From Melioribacter roseus (lineage in GTDB: Bacteria; Bacteroidota; Ignavibacteria; Ignavibacteriales; Melioribacteraceae), in the NCBI GenBank assembly GCA_020722085.1, contig DYLN01000003.1:1-64000 (forward strand): DNA of 64,000 bases, written 5' to 3'. The notes beneath the pieces were generated by a model. It searched no databases. It saw only the letters and a program-made list of their open reading frames with translations, and was not told the origin of the DNA. How positions within the stretch are numbered: the first letter of the stretch is position 1; every line of letters begins with the position of its first letter. This document shows, in pieces, positions 21,401-31,127 of the stretch. A program made the translations under genes and the position numbers.

Positions 21401-21463
21401 GAAGTGACTTCTGCAAGCGGAAAAACTGCAAGTAAAATTATTAAGGTGGCTGTTGTTAAGTAA
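18410..21463 (+). CDS. M6 (immune inhibitor A)-like secreted protein with degenerate active site; T9SS C-terminal domain
   Basis: M6 context LGLPDLFNTETG...GRFGLMDG, but expected HExGH reads ASIGS; C-terminal YNWPNPVYGNRTNIRYYV...GIYFAHLEV...KIIKVAVVK. Confidence 0.8.
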   Translation: MNMKIISLFFLIGLGSLSAQSFTGKLNYFPQSHPKLISSQDTVRILAVMVDFQQDDDANTYGNGKFGSIYSKNYGNTIIDPPPFNADYFSNHLEFAKNYFRKVSNGKLNISYNILPNVITVSKIMREYSPPPTAPNQLTNLGTFAQEVWQLASQQNPSFDFSRYDLFVVFHAGVGRDIQLPGSLGTERDLPSVYLGLRSLRSIFGEQFDGFPISGNFKIRNTVILPSTESREVKQLNTTVLFQMSINGLIAASIGSYLGLPDLFNTETGRSAIGRFGLMDGASIFAYSGAFPPEPSAWEKIYLGWLDPVTVSIPSAEKNINLVTRLAGNLSDTTILKIPINSTEYFLIENRQRDVNKDGSIVSYIINGQTLQFRSTTDQQGYEWFAADTLKGVVTDVDEFDWAVPGQIDDTSHYTGGIVIWHIDENVIANKISDNKINTDIYHRGVSVVEADGIPDIGQLFTDIFGEQVEGQATYEDMWYKGNPAKFYTNKFGPNTKPNSMSYSGANSLITLYDFSVSSNKMSFKLSFSDSNLILRAGTKLNLSGKLNAIVAPFNGTGDHLYLMTGNILAKIDNSGNLIKTFDDFSNQYPAAVQVGNIEYVVGSLNGKLNLLISDGLIDNLKTYDLTSQAASPITLNENNNRWYIIFGTQDGNIVKMDLEDLANKAELTSADYTKVSDQPVLQVCSSPGDTYFSFITLHTFSDANKARINFSAELKKCALSKDADGSYANIVLAGDNTFFVIQNGIVATLFNIRTDSAVSDFSVANLFDDGSNYILFNNGSKLEAYNLEGAKADFFPFTEPSNSNFTGLPLTIKFGDQSRNYILAFAENGNIYAVNPATGKTVLPFPLSTGISVSTVPILYRYLLTSFPPTDQTLLSLVDDSNNFYTWSLGKYSEANIWAGKFSNSLNNSFAEAAGRSNQPTDFFPSERAYNWPNPVYGNRTNIRYYVAEDSNVRIKIFDLGGDLVADLTDNAAGGFDHDTIWDVSNVQSGIYFAHLEVTSASGKTASKIIKVAVVK

Positions 21464-21493
21464 ACTTTTCTTCAATGCTCAATCAGGAAATAA

Positions 21494-24400
21494 ATGAAAA
21501 AGGTCTTTATTTTTCTTTTTAGTCTTCCAATAATTACTGCTGCGCAGTTCAATGACTATAATCCAAATTACGAGTGGCTTACAATTAAGGGAAAACACGT
21601 TTATGTTCATTTTCATCCCGAAGCCGAAAGAACTGCTATGACGGTTGCTAAAATTGCAGATGAAGTTTGGGGACCGATTACATCATTATATCGTTATGAA
21701 CCCGAGCCGGTGCACTTTGTAATAAAAGATATTGATGATTACTCAAACGGCGCCACTTATTTTTTTGATAACAAAATAGAAATCTGGGCTTCGGCATTGG
21801 ATTTTGATTTACGCGGTTCTCATAACTGGCTGCGTAACGTAATTTCTCATGAGTTTACTCACATGGTGCAGATACAAGCCGGAATGAAAATGGCTAGGAC
21901 TCTGCCCGCTTTCTATTTCCAGTTTCTGAATTATGAAGAGAAAAGAAGACCGGACATACTCTACGGTTTTCCAAATGTAATTGTTACTTACCCGGTTCCC
22001 ACCGTAAATATACCGGCATGGTTTGCTGAAGGTACTGCTCAATATATGCGTAAAGAATTTAACTACGATAACTGGGATACACACCGGGATATGATTTTGC
22101 GCTGTTATGCGCTCGATAATAAACTGCTTACATGGAATCAGATGGGAGTATTTGGAAAGACAAGTCTGGGCAATGAATCCGTCTATAATGCCGGCTTCGC
22201 GTTGACAAGATATCTTTCACAAAAATACGGTGAAGATAAACTAAGAGAAATAACATATAAGCTGGGGAGCATTTTTAATTTTACAATTGATGCTGCTTTC
22301 AAGGATGTTCTCGGCAAAGACGGAAATGAAATTTATGATGAATGGGCATCCTTCTTAAAATCCGATTATCAAAAAAGAATTAAAGATGTCGAAGCAAATA
22401 AAATTGAAGGTGAATTAATAGAAGACGAGGGTTTTGGCAATTTCTATCCAGTCTTTTATAAAAACGACAAAATTATTTATGTGAGCAATAAAGGCAATGA
22501 TTACCTGTCGTTATCTTCAATATATTTGAAAGATTTGAAAACCAAAAAAACAAGAAGGCTCGTTAGTCTTGTTAATTCAACTGTCAGCCCTATTCCTGGC
22601 ACAGATAAAATTATTTACTCTAAATTAAGCGACCGTAATCCTAAGTGGGCAAACATTCATGATATTTATGTTTACAACATTCAAAACGATGAAGAAACCC
22701 GGCTTACTTTTGGCTTGAGAGCAAATAATCCTTCCGTTTCTTACGATGGGAAAAAGATTGTATTTATTTATCAAAAGGACGGCACAACAAACGTGGGAAC
22801 TGTTGATATTAACGGGAAGAATTTTAAAAGGCTTACTTTTTTTGAACACGGCGAACAAGTATTCAATCCTAAATTTTCACCGGATAACAAGTACATAATT
22901 TTTGATTATTCTTATGCTAACTCAAGAGACATTGTAAAAGTAGATACCTCCGGTTCTGATTATTCCGTTGTCATCAAAAACGGGTGGGATAACCGAAATC
23001 CTTCGTTTACAAAAGACGGCAATTTTGTTTATGCATCCGACATAACAGGCATATTCAATATTTATAAATACAATTGGATGGATAAAAAAAGTACCCAATT
23101 GACAAATGTTATTGGCGGAGCTTTTATGCCCGCTGTAGATGAGGATAATAATTTAATGTATTCAGGCTATACCTCTGACGGATTTAAGTTGTTCTATTTA
23201 TCAGCAGAAAATCAGAAGTCGGTTGACAGTACGAAGAAATATATTTGGAAAAAAGATCCCCCCTTGGGTGAGGATAAACCAAACGGCGATATTGATAACT
23301 TCAACTTAAAATCTCTTGTTAATTATAACGATTACGATGCGCCGGATTATAAACCAGAGAAATACACAGGCTTCTTTTCAAAAATGAGCTTCTTTCCGTT
23401 CATTAGATATGATAATTATATCACTACAAATACATTTGCCGATAGAATCAAACCTGGACTTTACGTGGCTTCAAGCGATTATTTGAATCGTTTTAGTCTG
23501 TTTGCCGGCGGATCAATAAATAAAAAATTCGAGAGGGATTTGTTTTTAGAATTTGATTATCGCGATCGCCTACCGCTGTTAAGCAGCTTTGGAATTTATC
23601 CTGAAATGTCGCTCGAATTATACAGCTTAAGCAGAAAAACAACTACTCCGTTAATATTTGATCCGTTCGACCCGACTCAAAATACGACCACGGATGTTAC
23701 TTACAATTTGTTTGAAGTTGACCTTGCCGCAAAAAATAAAATTTTTACTGAAGGTAACAAACTGGAAACCAGATTCATCTTTAGTCAATATTCTGCTACA
23801 ATCGGTAGTTTTATTTTTCCGAATACAAGCATTCTTTACCCGACAACAAACGATACATATTTAATCGGAAGGGATATTCAAATAAAATTTAACCATGACG
23901 GAGTTACTCCTACTGCTGACAGCGATATTAATCCGATCGGCAGACGATTCGAAATAAAATATGATTATGAATTTAACAGATACAATAAAGACAACACATA
24001 CGAAGTTGTAGACGGAATACTTAAACCCGTCTATCAAAATTATGATTTTCATAGATTCGAGTTGAACTGGAAAGAATTTATTGAATTGACTAAGGATCAC
24101 ACGTTAAATTTTACATTTAGAGCGGCAACAATTTTTGGGCCTGCGGTTCCCGACTTTTTTGATTTCTATCTTGGCGGGTTGGTCGGTATGAAAAGCTATC
24201 CTTTTTATTCGGTCAGTGGCAATGAACTTGGCTGGCTGAATGTTTCATACAGATTTCCTTTATTTAAGAATATCGATTCACGGTTCGGGCAGTTATATAT
24301 TGACAAGGTTTTCCTTTCAGTCTACGGCGATTTCGGCGATGCATGGACAGGCGATTTTCCTTCTCTCAAGAGTTTTAAGAAAGGATTCGGCACCGAAATA

Positions 24401-24559
24401 CGCGTTAAAATGAATTCGTTTTATCTTTTTCCAACAAGCTTTTTCTTCGATGCTGCTTATTCGTTCGACAAATTCAGCAGAACTATTCTTAATGAGAATG
24501 TAACCTACGGCAAGGAATGGAGTTTCTACGGGGGCATTTTATTCGACTTTAGCTTTTAA
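21494..24559 (+). CDS. Zincin (HExxH) + TolB/PD40-like propeller + outer-membrane beta-barrel protein, paralogue of 2476-5532
   Basis: HEFTH (21848-21862), PAWFAEGTAQY, propeller repeats (NPKFSPDNKYIIFDYS), C-terminal barrel ending GGILFDFSF. Confidence 0.8.
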   Translation: MKKVFIFLFSLPIITAAQFNDYNPNYEWLTIKGKHVYVHFHPEAERTAMTVAKIADEVWGPITSLYRYEPEPVHFVIKDIDDYSNGATYFFDNKIEIWASALDFDLRGSHNWLRNVISHEFTHMVQIQAGMKMARTLPAFYFQFLNYEEKRRPDILYGFPNVIVTYPVPTVNIPAWFAEGTAQYMRKEFNYDNWDTHRDMILRCYALDNKLLTWNQMGVFGKTSLGNESVYNAGFALTRYLSQKYGEDKLREITYKLGSIFNFTIDAAFKDVLGKDGNEIYDEWASFLKSDYQKRIKDVEANKIEGELIEDEGFGNFYPVFYKNDKIIYVSNKGNDYLSLSSIYLKDLKTKKTRRLVSLVNSTVSPIPGTDKIIYSKLSDRNPKWANIHDIYVYNIQNDEETRLTFGLRANNPSVSYDGKKIVFIYQKDGTTNVGTVDINGKNFKRLTFFEHGEQVFNPKFSPDNKYIIFDYSYANSRDIVKVDTSGSDYSVVIKNGWDNRNPSFTKDGNFVYASDITGIFNIYKYNWMDKKSTQLTNVIGGAFMPAVDEDNNLMYSGYTSDGFKLFYLSAENQKSVDSTKKYIWKKDPPLGEDKPNGDIDNFNLKSLVNYNDYDAPDYKPEKYTGFFSKMSFFPFIRYDNYITTNTFADRIKPGLYVASSDYLNRFSLFAGGSINKKFERDLFLEFDYRDRLPLLSSFGIYPEMSLELYSLSRKTTTPLIFDPFDPTQNTTTDVTYNLFEVDLAAKNKIFTEGNKLETRFIFSQYSATIGSFIFPNTSILYPTTNDTYLIGRDIQIKFNHDGVTPTADSDINPIGRRFEIKYDYEFNRYNKDNTYEVVDGILKPVYQNYDFHRFELNWKEFIELTKDHTLNFTFRAATIFGPAVPDFFDFYLGGLVGMKSYPFYSVSGNELGWLNVSYRFPLFKNIDSRFGQLYIDKVFLSVYGDFGDAWTGDFPSLKSFKKGFGTEIRVKMNSFYLFPTSFFFDAAYSFDKFSRTILNENVTYGKEWSFYGGILFDFSF

Positions 24560-24574
24560 CATGGGAGTAGAGTC

Positions 24575-25441
24575 ATGGGAAAATTTTTGTTTTTTATTTT
24601 TACTTTATTTGCATTGATTGTGCATGCACAGGAAAATAATATTACACAATTAACCGGGATTCTGAGCTTTGATTCTTACACTGCATTTCAGAACAGCGAA
24701 AAAGTTCATCTTGAAAATAAGGAGATGAACCCAAAATTAAAATCTCCTTTTTTAGGTGGTCTTCTCTCTGCGGTAGTGCCGGGCACCGGTGAGTTTTACG
24801 CAGACAGTTATTTAAAGGCGGGAATATTTTTTGCCGCTGAAGTTACCGCAATTACAATTGGATTAATGTATGATAAGAAGGGAGACGATCAAACGGTTTT
24901 CTTTCAGAATTATGCAGACGAACATTGGAGTGTGGTTAGGTACGCACAGTACGCATTGGATCATTTAGTCCCTGAAGATCAACGCGGTTCTTATCAATTG
25001 TTTTATTCCGACAGGCAAAATCTGCCGCCGTGGGAACAAGTTAATTGGTCAGAACTCAATAGAATGGAACGCGATATAGGCGGCTATTACTCGCACACTC
25101 TGCCGCGGCACGGCGATCAACAGTATTATGAAGAAATAGGGAAATACCCGCAGTTTAATCAAGGATGGGATGATGCCCCTTCCCAATTTAATTATGGGGA
25201 TCCGCTTACTGCTAATTTTCACTACTATTCTGGACTTCGCGGCAAAGCGAATGATTATTATAATGTAGCTGCTAAAGCAGTCATAGTAATTTTTGTAAAC
25301 CATATAATAAGCACAATTGATGCTGTCTGGACAGTACATCGTTATAACAGTCATGTCAAAATCTCTGCCGACCTCGGAAAAACAACTTTTGGAATTAGGA
25401 CGGAATATTATCCTAAATTAAATTTGCAGTATCAGTTTTGA
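24575..25441 (+). CDS. DUF5683-like membrane-associated protein
   Basis: Signal peptide; KSPFLGGLLSAVVPGTGEFYADSYLKAGIFFAAEVTAI. Confidence 0.55.
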   Translation: MGKFLFFIFTLFALIVHAQENNITQLTGILSFDSYTAFQNSEKVHLENKEMNPKLKSPFLGGLLSAVVPGTGEFYADSYLKAGIFFAAEVTAITIGLMYDKKGDDQTVFFQNYADEHWSVVRYAQYALDHLVPEDQRGSYQLFYSDRQNLPPWEQVNWSELNRMERDIGGYYSHTLPRHGDQQYYEEIGKYPQFNQGWDDAPSQFNYGDPLTANFHYYSGLRGKANDYYNVAAKAVIVIFVNHIISTIDAVWTVHRYNSHVKISADLGKTTFGIRTEYYPKLNLQYQF

Positions 25442-25463
25442 GTAAATGGTTAAGATTCCGTAA

Positions 25464-26777
25464 ATGAAAACACCGTTGGTAGTAATTGTAGGCAGACCTA
25501 ATGTGGGAAAGTCTACGCTTTTCAACCGGCTTACAAAAAGCAAAAATGCTATTGTTGATGATGTAAGCGGAGTAACCCGTGATAGAATTTACGGTGAAGT
25601 AGATTGGAACGGTAAAGTTTTTAGATTGATTGATACCGGCGGTTATGTGCCGAACTCCAATGAAATATTTGAGTCAGCAATTCGTGAACAAATTCAAATA
25701 GCGTTAGATGAAGCCGATGCAATATTTTTTGTAGTTGACGGGAAAGCGGGGCTTAATCCTATCGATAATGAAATTGCCGGAATTTTAAGAAAATCTTCAA
25801 AGCCGATTTATACGCTTGTCAACAAAGCCGATGCACCTCATTTAGAAAGTTATAAAGCAGAATTTTATAAACTCGGTATGCAAAATGTTTATGATGTCTC
25901 AGCAATCAACGGACGCAATCTTGGTAACTTGTTAGATGATTTGCTTGAACATCTTGAATTTAGCGAAAATGAAGTAAGGACGGATAACAGACTAAAAGTG
26001 GCAATAATTGGAAGACCGAACGTAGGAAAATCGTCTCTTGTTAATTCGCTTATTGGCTTTGACAGAAGCATCGTTACTGATATTCCCGGAACTACGCGAG
26101 ATAGTATCGATACAATCCTTAAATATTACGGCGAAGAAATAGTGTTGGTCGATACTGCCGGCTTGAGGAAAAAATCTAAAATAAAAGAAAACATAGAATT
26201 TTATTCAAATGTCAGAACCTATAGAGCAATCTGGAATTCCGACGTTGCCGTACTCTTAATTGATGCCCGGCAAGGACTTGATGTGCAGGATCAAAAAATT
26301 ATTCAAGAAGCGGTAAGACGAAGGAAAGGGATTATTCTTGCAGTTAACAAATGGGATTTAATAGAAAAAGAAACAAACACAGCCAAGCTGTTTGAAGATG
26401 CTATTTATAACAAGCTCGGTTCTTTAGATTATATTCCTGTAATTTTTATTTCTGCCTTAACAAGACAGCGGATATATAAACTGATTGAAACGGCAAAAAA
26501 AGTCTTCGAAGAAAGAAAGAAGAAAATTCCAACCAATGAATTAAACGATATTTTATTGCCGGAAATACAAAAAAATCCACCGCCTGCCACCCCAACCGGC
26601 AAAGAAATAAAAATTAAATATATTACACAGGCTGCTGGGTATTACCCGATCTTTATTTTTTTTGCGAGTCATCATAGATTCATTCCCGAGCACTATAAGC
26701 GCTTCATCGAAAAAAAAATTAGGGCACACTTCGGCTTTGAAGGTGTTCCTATAACTCTCTCATTCCGGGAAAAGTAA
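25464..26777 (+). CDS. der: Ribosome biogenesis GTPase Der (EngA)
   Basis: Two GTPase domains: VGRPNVGKSTLFNRL ... IGRPNVGKSSLVNSL, DTAGLRKK, C-terminal KH-like domain. Confidence 0.97.
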   Translation: MKTPLVVIVGRPNVGKSTLFNRLTKSKNAIVDDVSGVTRDRIYGEVDWNGKVFRLIDTGGYVPNSNEIFESAIREQIQIALDEADAIFFVVDGKAGLNPIDNEIAGILRKSSKPIYTLVNKADAPHLESYKAEFYKLGMQNVYDVSAINGRNLGNLLDDLLEHLEFSENEVRTDNRLKVAIIGRPNVGKSSLVNSLIGFDRSIVTDIPGTTRDSIDTILKYYGEEIVLVDTAGLRKKSKIKENIEFYSNVRTYRAIWNSDVAVLLIDARQGLDVQDQKIIQEAVRRRKGIILAVNKWDLIEKETNTAKLFEDAIYNKLGSLDYIPVIFISALTRQRIYKLIETAKKVFEERKKKIPTNELNDILLPEIQKNPPPATPTGKEIKIKYITQAAGYYPIFIFFASHHRFIPEHYKRFIEKKIRAHFGFEGVPITLSFREK

Positions 26778-26855
26778 CATTCCTTAATACGATTTCGTAT
26801 CTAATAACATAAAAAATCTTTATATTTCTTTCGTTTTTTTGCCATTACCTTAAAA

Positions 26856-28226
26856 ATGTATTTAAAGCAAAGAAAAAAAATAATTGTTGTCGGCGGCAAT
26901 GCGGCAGGACCAAGTGCGGCAGCAAAAGCAAAGCGTGTTGATCCTTCTGCAGATGTTTTTTTAATTGAAGCCGGCGAATTTATTTCAACCGGTACATGTG
27001 AGCTTCCGTATGTTCTTTCCGGTGAAATTAGTAACTATAAAAATATTATTTTTTATGACCCGGAATCATTTGAAAGTGAAAAAGGAGCGAAGGTTTTTAA
27101 TTTTCATTATGTGGAAAGAATTGATAAAAAGGGGAAAAAAATAATTGTCAAAAATCTTAGGTCAAATACATATCGTGAATTTGAATATGATTCGTTGATT
27201 TTAACTACCGGTTCGAAACCAAAAACTTTACCTGCACTTCCTGCAAGTCTAAAAAACGTTTTTACATTAAAATCCGTCTCCGATTTTCTGAAGATCAAAA
27301 ATTATCTCGAAAATAATTCCGTCCGAAATGTGCTGATTATCGGCGGGGGATATATAGGCGTTGAGTCTGCTGAAGCATTTGTAAAATTAGGGTGCAATGT
27401 TACAATCATTGAAAAAGAAAGCCTTCCTTTTCCCGGTTTGGAAGAAGAAACGCGTCGCCTTGTCTTAGAAGAGCTGAAACAAAACAAAGTAGAATTTTTC
27501 GGAAATATCGATAATCCCAAATTTAATTTACAGCTAGATAAAGTTGTTAGTGTTAATATAGATGGAAGACTTCTCGATTTTGATCTTGTGTTAGTTGCTG
27601 TTGGATTTATTCCAAATGCTGATTTAGCCGTAGGTTCGGGTTTGACAATCGGTGCATTCGGAGGAATAAAGACTGATAATAGATTGAAAACAAGCGATCC
27701 CAATATTTATGCTGCTGGAGACAACATCGAAGTAATTAACCGGATAACCAAGCAGCCGGATTATATTCCGCTGGCTACAATTGCGCATGAATTTGGACAC
27801 GTTGCAGGTGAAAATGCTGCCGGCGGTAATAACAAAACTGAACCTGTCATAAAAAATATAGCAGTCAAAGTTTTTGATAGAGTGTTGGCTGCGGTTGGAA
27901 TAAGTTCGGTAGAAGCAGAAAGGGCGAAAATTAGATTTTCCCATCACTCCGCTGTTGCTCCCAATCTTGTAAAAGTAATGCCTGCAAGCAAAAAAGTTTT
28001 TGGTAAGATACTCTATGACAAAGCGACAGATCGGATTTTGGGAGCAAACTTTTTTGGCGGAAGTGAGGTAACTGGCTACGGAGATCTTATTTCTTCACTT
28101 ATTTACAGCAAAAACAGTATTTCTGCTCTTGCGTATTTAAATCATAATTATACTCCTCCGGCTTCACCGTTTGTTAATATATTAACTATTTTAGGGAGAA
28201 AAGCAATTAAGAATGCCATATTATAA
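26856..28226 (+). CDS. FAD-dependent pyridine nucleotide-disulfide oxidoreductase (CoA-disulfide reductase/NADH oxidase family)
   Basis: VVGGNAAGPSAAAKAKR, redox Cys in STGTCELPYVLSGE, IIGGGYIGVE, YAAGDNIEV. Confidence 0.85.
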   Translation: MYLKQRKKIIVVGGNAAGPSAAAKAKRVDPSADVFLIEAGEFISTGTCELPYVLSGEISNYKNIIFYDPESFESEKGAKVFNFHYVERIDKKGKKIIVKNLRSNTYREFEYDSLILTTGSKPKTLPALPASLKNVFTLKSVSDFLKIKNYLENNSVRNVLIIGGGYIGVESAEAFVKLGCNVTIIEKESLPFPGLEEETRRLVLEELKQNKVEFFGNIDNPKFNLQLDKVVSVNIDGRLLDFDLVLVAVGFIPNADLAVGSGLTIGAFGGIKTDNRLKTSDPNIYAAGDNIEVINRITKQPDYIPLATIAHEFGHVAGENAAGGNNKTEPVIKNIAVKVFDRVLAAVGISSVEAERAKIRFSHHSAVAPNLVKVMPASKKVFGKILYDKATDRILGANFFGGSEVTGYGDLISSLIYSKNSISALAYLNHNYTPPASPFVNILTILGRKAIKNAIL

Positions 28227-28845
28227 TTTAACCATAGTGGATAACTCCTTTATTAAAAGAGACTTAACAATTTTACGCGACAAAAATACTTTGCCCAATG
28301 AATTCCGACTGGCTCTTCGAAGAATCAGCTTTTCATTGGCAATTGCCATGTGTAAGGATATTGAATTGCTTGAGATTCCAGTTGAAACGCCACTTGAAAC
28401 AGCAAAAGGATATAAATTCAAAAATGAAGTGATTTTGGTCCCCGTACTTCGGGCAGGTTTAAGTCTGGTTGAACCTTTTTTGGAAATGTTCCCAGATGCA
28501 AATGTAGGACATATCGGGTTGCAGCGCGATGAGAAAACCTTAAAGCCAGTTGATTATTATTATAAAACTCCCAAATTCTCGGATTCGTCTTTAACAATCC
28601 TACTTGATCCGATGCTTGCTACAGGAGGCAGTGCGGTAGCTGCATTTAATTTTTTAAAGGAAAGAGGCGCTAATAAAAGTGTTCTTGTAAGTTTAATCGC
28701 TGCTCCCGAGGGTGTACGAAAACTAAATAACGAACATCCTGATGTATCGATTTATACTACAGCATTAGACAGACAATTAAATGAAAATGGTTATATACTT
28801 CCGGGACTTGGAGATGCTGGGGACAGGACATTCGGCACTTTTTAG
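28213..28845 (+). CDS. upp: Uracil phosphoribosyltransferase
   Basis: LVPVLRAGLSLVEPFLEMFP, LLDPMLATGGSA, GLGDAGDRTFGT. Confidence 0.96.
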   Translation: MPYYNLTIVDNSFIKRDLTILRDKNTLPNEFRLALRRISFSLAIAMCKDIELLEIPVETPLETAKGYKFKNEVILVPVLRAGLSLVEPFLEMFPDANVGHIGLQRDEKTLKPVDYYYKTPKFSDSSLTILLDPMLATGGSAVAAFNFLKERGANKSVLVSLIAAPEGVRKLNNEHPDVSIYTTALDRQLNENGYILPGLGDAGDRTFGTF

Positions 28846-28929
28846 AACTTCCCAAAAGAATAAGTTGTTAAATATCTAGAATTTTATTATAGTTTGTTTT
28901 AATTAGATTGGTTTATTTATTAATGCATT

Positions 28930-31110
28930 ATGGATACAGCAACTGCAATAGGTATTCGTCATGAAAGGATGCTGGATGATTTACTGAAAACGTGTAAAGC
29001 CAACCTTCTTTCGGTAGACGAAAATCTTATTAAGAAAGCGTTTCAATTCAGTTACGAAACGCATAAAAACGATTTTCGTGCTTCCGGCGAACCATACTTT
29101 AACCATCCTTACGAAGTAGCTATGATAATTGCTCGCGAAATTCCGCTCGATGATATTTCGGTTGTAAGTGGTTTACTGCATGATGTTGTTGAAGATTCAG
29201 ATACAAGCTTGAATTTTATTTCAAAAGAGTTCGGAAAAGAAGTTGCTGAAATTGTTGACGGGGTAACAAAAATCGGCGGTGTATTTAAAGGACAGGAAAT
29301 TACCAAAGCAGAAAATTACAGGAAACTGCTTCTTTCAATGGTGAAAGACGTTAGAGTTATCCTTGTAAAATTTGCCGATAGACTTCACAACATGCGTACC
29401 CTTGAATTTGTCCATCCCCAAAAACAAAGAAGAATCGCTAAAGAGACTCTGGAAGTTTACGCACCTTTTGCTCATAGGTTTGGTCTTGGAGCCATAAAAT
29501 GGGAATACGAAGACCTTGCTTTTAAGTACTTAAATAAAGAAGCCTATGAAGATATTGCAAGGAAAATAAAAAATACCCGTAAAGAGCGCGAAAGTTTTTT
29601 GAACAAGTTTACCAGACCGATAAAAGAAAAACTAAAAGAACACAAAATAGAATATGAACTTGTATCACGCCCCAAGCATCTTTACAGTATTTATCGAAAA
29701 ATGATTAAGCAGAACCGACCCTATGAAGATATTTATGATCTTTTAGCTGTTAGAATTATTCTCACAAAAAATGATCCGAATGAATGTTATTATGTTTTAG
29801 GTATAATTAATCAGCTTTATAAACCAATTCCAGATCGTTTCAAAGATTTTATTTCTATTCCGAAAAAAAATAATTACCAGTCAATTCATACTACAGTTAT
29901 AGGACCGGAAGGCAAACTGGTAGAAGTTCAAATACGTACGAGGAAAATGCACGAAATTGCCGAAAAAGGCGTTGCTGCACATTGGAAATATAAAGAAGAA
30001 CTTGTTACTAATGATAAAGACCTTGAAGAATGGGTCAACTGGGTGCGTGATATTTTTGAAAATGCCTCTAAAGATGAGGCAACTAAAGAAATACTTGCCA
30101 GTTTTAAATTAAACCTTTACCAGGATGAGATTTATGTTTTTACTCCCAAAGGTGATTTGCGCAGACTCCCAATTGGTTCAACTCCGGTTGATTTTGCTTT
30201 TGATATTCATTCGAACGTGGGGTATTCATGCATAGGGGCAAAAGTTAACGGTAAGATCGTTCCTTTAGATACTGTTCTTCACAGCGGTGATCAGGTTGAA
30301 ATAATTACCTCAAAGAATCAGCATCCCAATAAAAGCTGGCTGCAGTTTGTTGCCACCCACAAAGCTAAAAGCCAGTTAAGAAAGTATCTTAACAAAGAGG
30401 AAGAGAAGCTTGTTGAACTCGGTAAAGAAATATGGGAAAAGAAATTAAAAAAACTAAAACTTTCTTTTTCAGCCGATGAGCTTACCAAACTTGTAAGAAA
30501 GCTTAAGTTCGACAACAACAAACAATTTTACACAGCCGTTTCGCTGGATAAAGTAAATTTAGATCAGGTATTAAACCCATCTTATGATTCGGAAGAAAAA
30601 GAAGAAGCAAAAATTGAATTTGAGAAATTTGCTCAAATTGCACGCAGTACTGCAGGCGGAATACTTGTTGAAGGCAATATAAAAGGTTTTGCATACAGTT
30701 ATGCCAAATGCTGCAACCCGATTCCAGGTGATCCGATTATCGGGTATGTTACTATCGGTGAAGGTATAAAAATTCACAGAAAAGACTGCAGTAATTTAAT
30801 TAATATGATTAAGAACGGAGAAAGCCGCCTTGTTCCGGTTCAATGGCCGAAAACAAACGGCTCGTTTTACGTTGCCGGCATTAGTATCCGCGGTGATGAT
30901 TCGCCCGGAATCTTGAAAGATATATCGAACAGCATTACTACTTATAAAAATACTAATATAAAATCGGTTAATATTACAACAGGTGATTCGATGTTTAAAG
31001 GAGCAATAACTGTTTATGTTAATGATTTAGACCATCTTAATAAATTGATTGAACGTCTGAAAAAAATTCACGGCGTTTTTAATGTTGAGAGATTCGACAC
31101 AGATGCTTAA
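28930..31110 (+). CDS. RelA/SpoT family (p)ppGpp synthetase/hydrolase
   Basis: HD hydrolase (GLLHDVVEDSD), synthetase (SRPKHLYSIYRKM), TGS (YVFTPKGDLRRLPIGSTPVDFAF), C-terminal ACT. Confidence 0.95.
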   Translation: MDTATAIGIRHERMLDDLLKTCKANLLSVDENLIKKAFQFSYETHKNDFRASGEPYFNHPYEVAMIIAREIPLDDISVVSGLLHDVVEDSDTSLNFISKEFGKEVAEIVDGVTKIGGVFKGQEITKAENYRKLLLSMVKDVRVILVKFADRLHNMRTLEFVHPQKQRRIAKETLEVYAPFAHRFGLGAIKWEYEDLAFKYLNKEAYEDIARKIKNTRKERESFLNKFTRPIKEKLKEHKIEYELVSRPKHLYSIYRKMIKQNRPYEDIYDLLAVRIILTKNDPNECYYVLGIINQLYKPIPDRFKDFISIPKKNNYQSIHTTVIGPEGKLVEVQIRTRKMHEIAEKGVAAHWKYKEELVTNDKDLEEWVNWVRDIFENASKDEATKEILASFKLNLYQDEIYVFTPKGDLRRLPIGSTPVDFAFDIHSNVGYSCIGAKVNGKIVPLDTVLHSGDQVEIITSKNQHPNKSWLQFVATHKAKSQLRKYLNKEEEKLVELGKEIWEKKLKKLKLSFSADELTKLVRKLKFDNNKQFYTAVSLDKVNLDQVLNPSYDSEEKEEAKIEFEKFAQIARSTAGGILVEGNIKGFAYSYAKCCNPIPGDPIIGYVTIGEGIKIHRKDCSNLINMIKNGESRLVPVQWPKTNGSFYVAGISIRGDDSPGILKDISNSITTYKNTNIKSVNITTGDSMFKGAITVYVNDLDHLNKLIERLKKIHGVFNVERFDTDA

Positions 31111-31127
31111 AAAATTCATTTCGTAAA

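Noticed and set aside
27302-27703. 133-aa antisense ORF opposite the CoA-disulfide reductase-like gene
   Set aside because: Ser-rich shadow translation of the sense gene.
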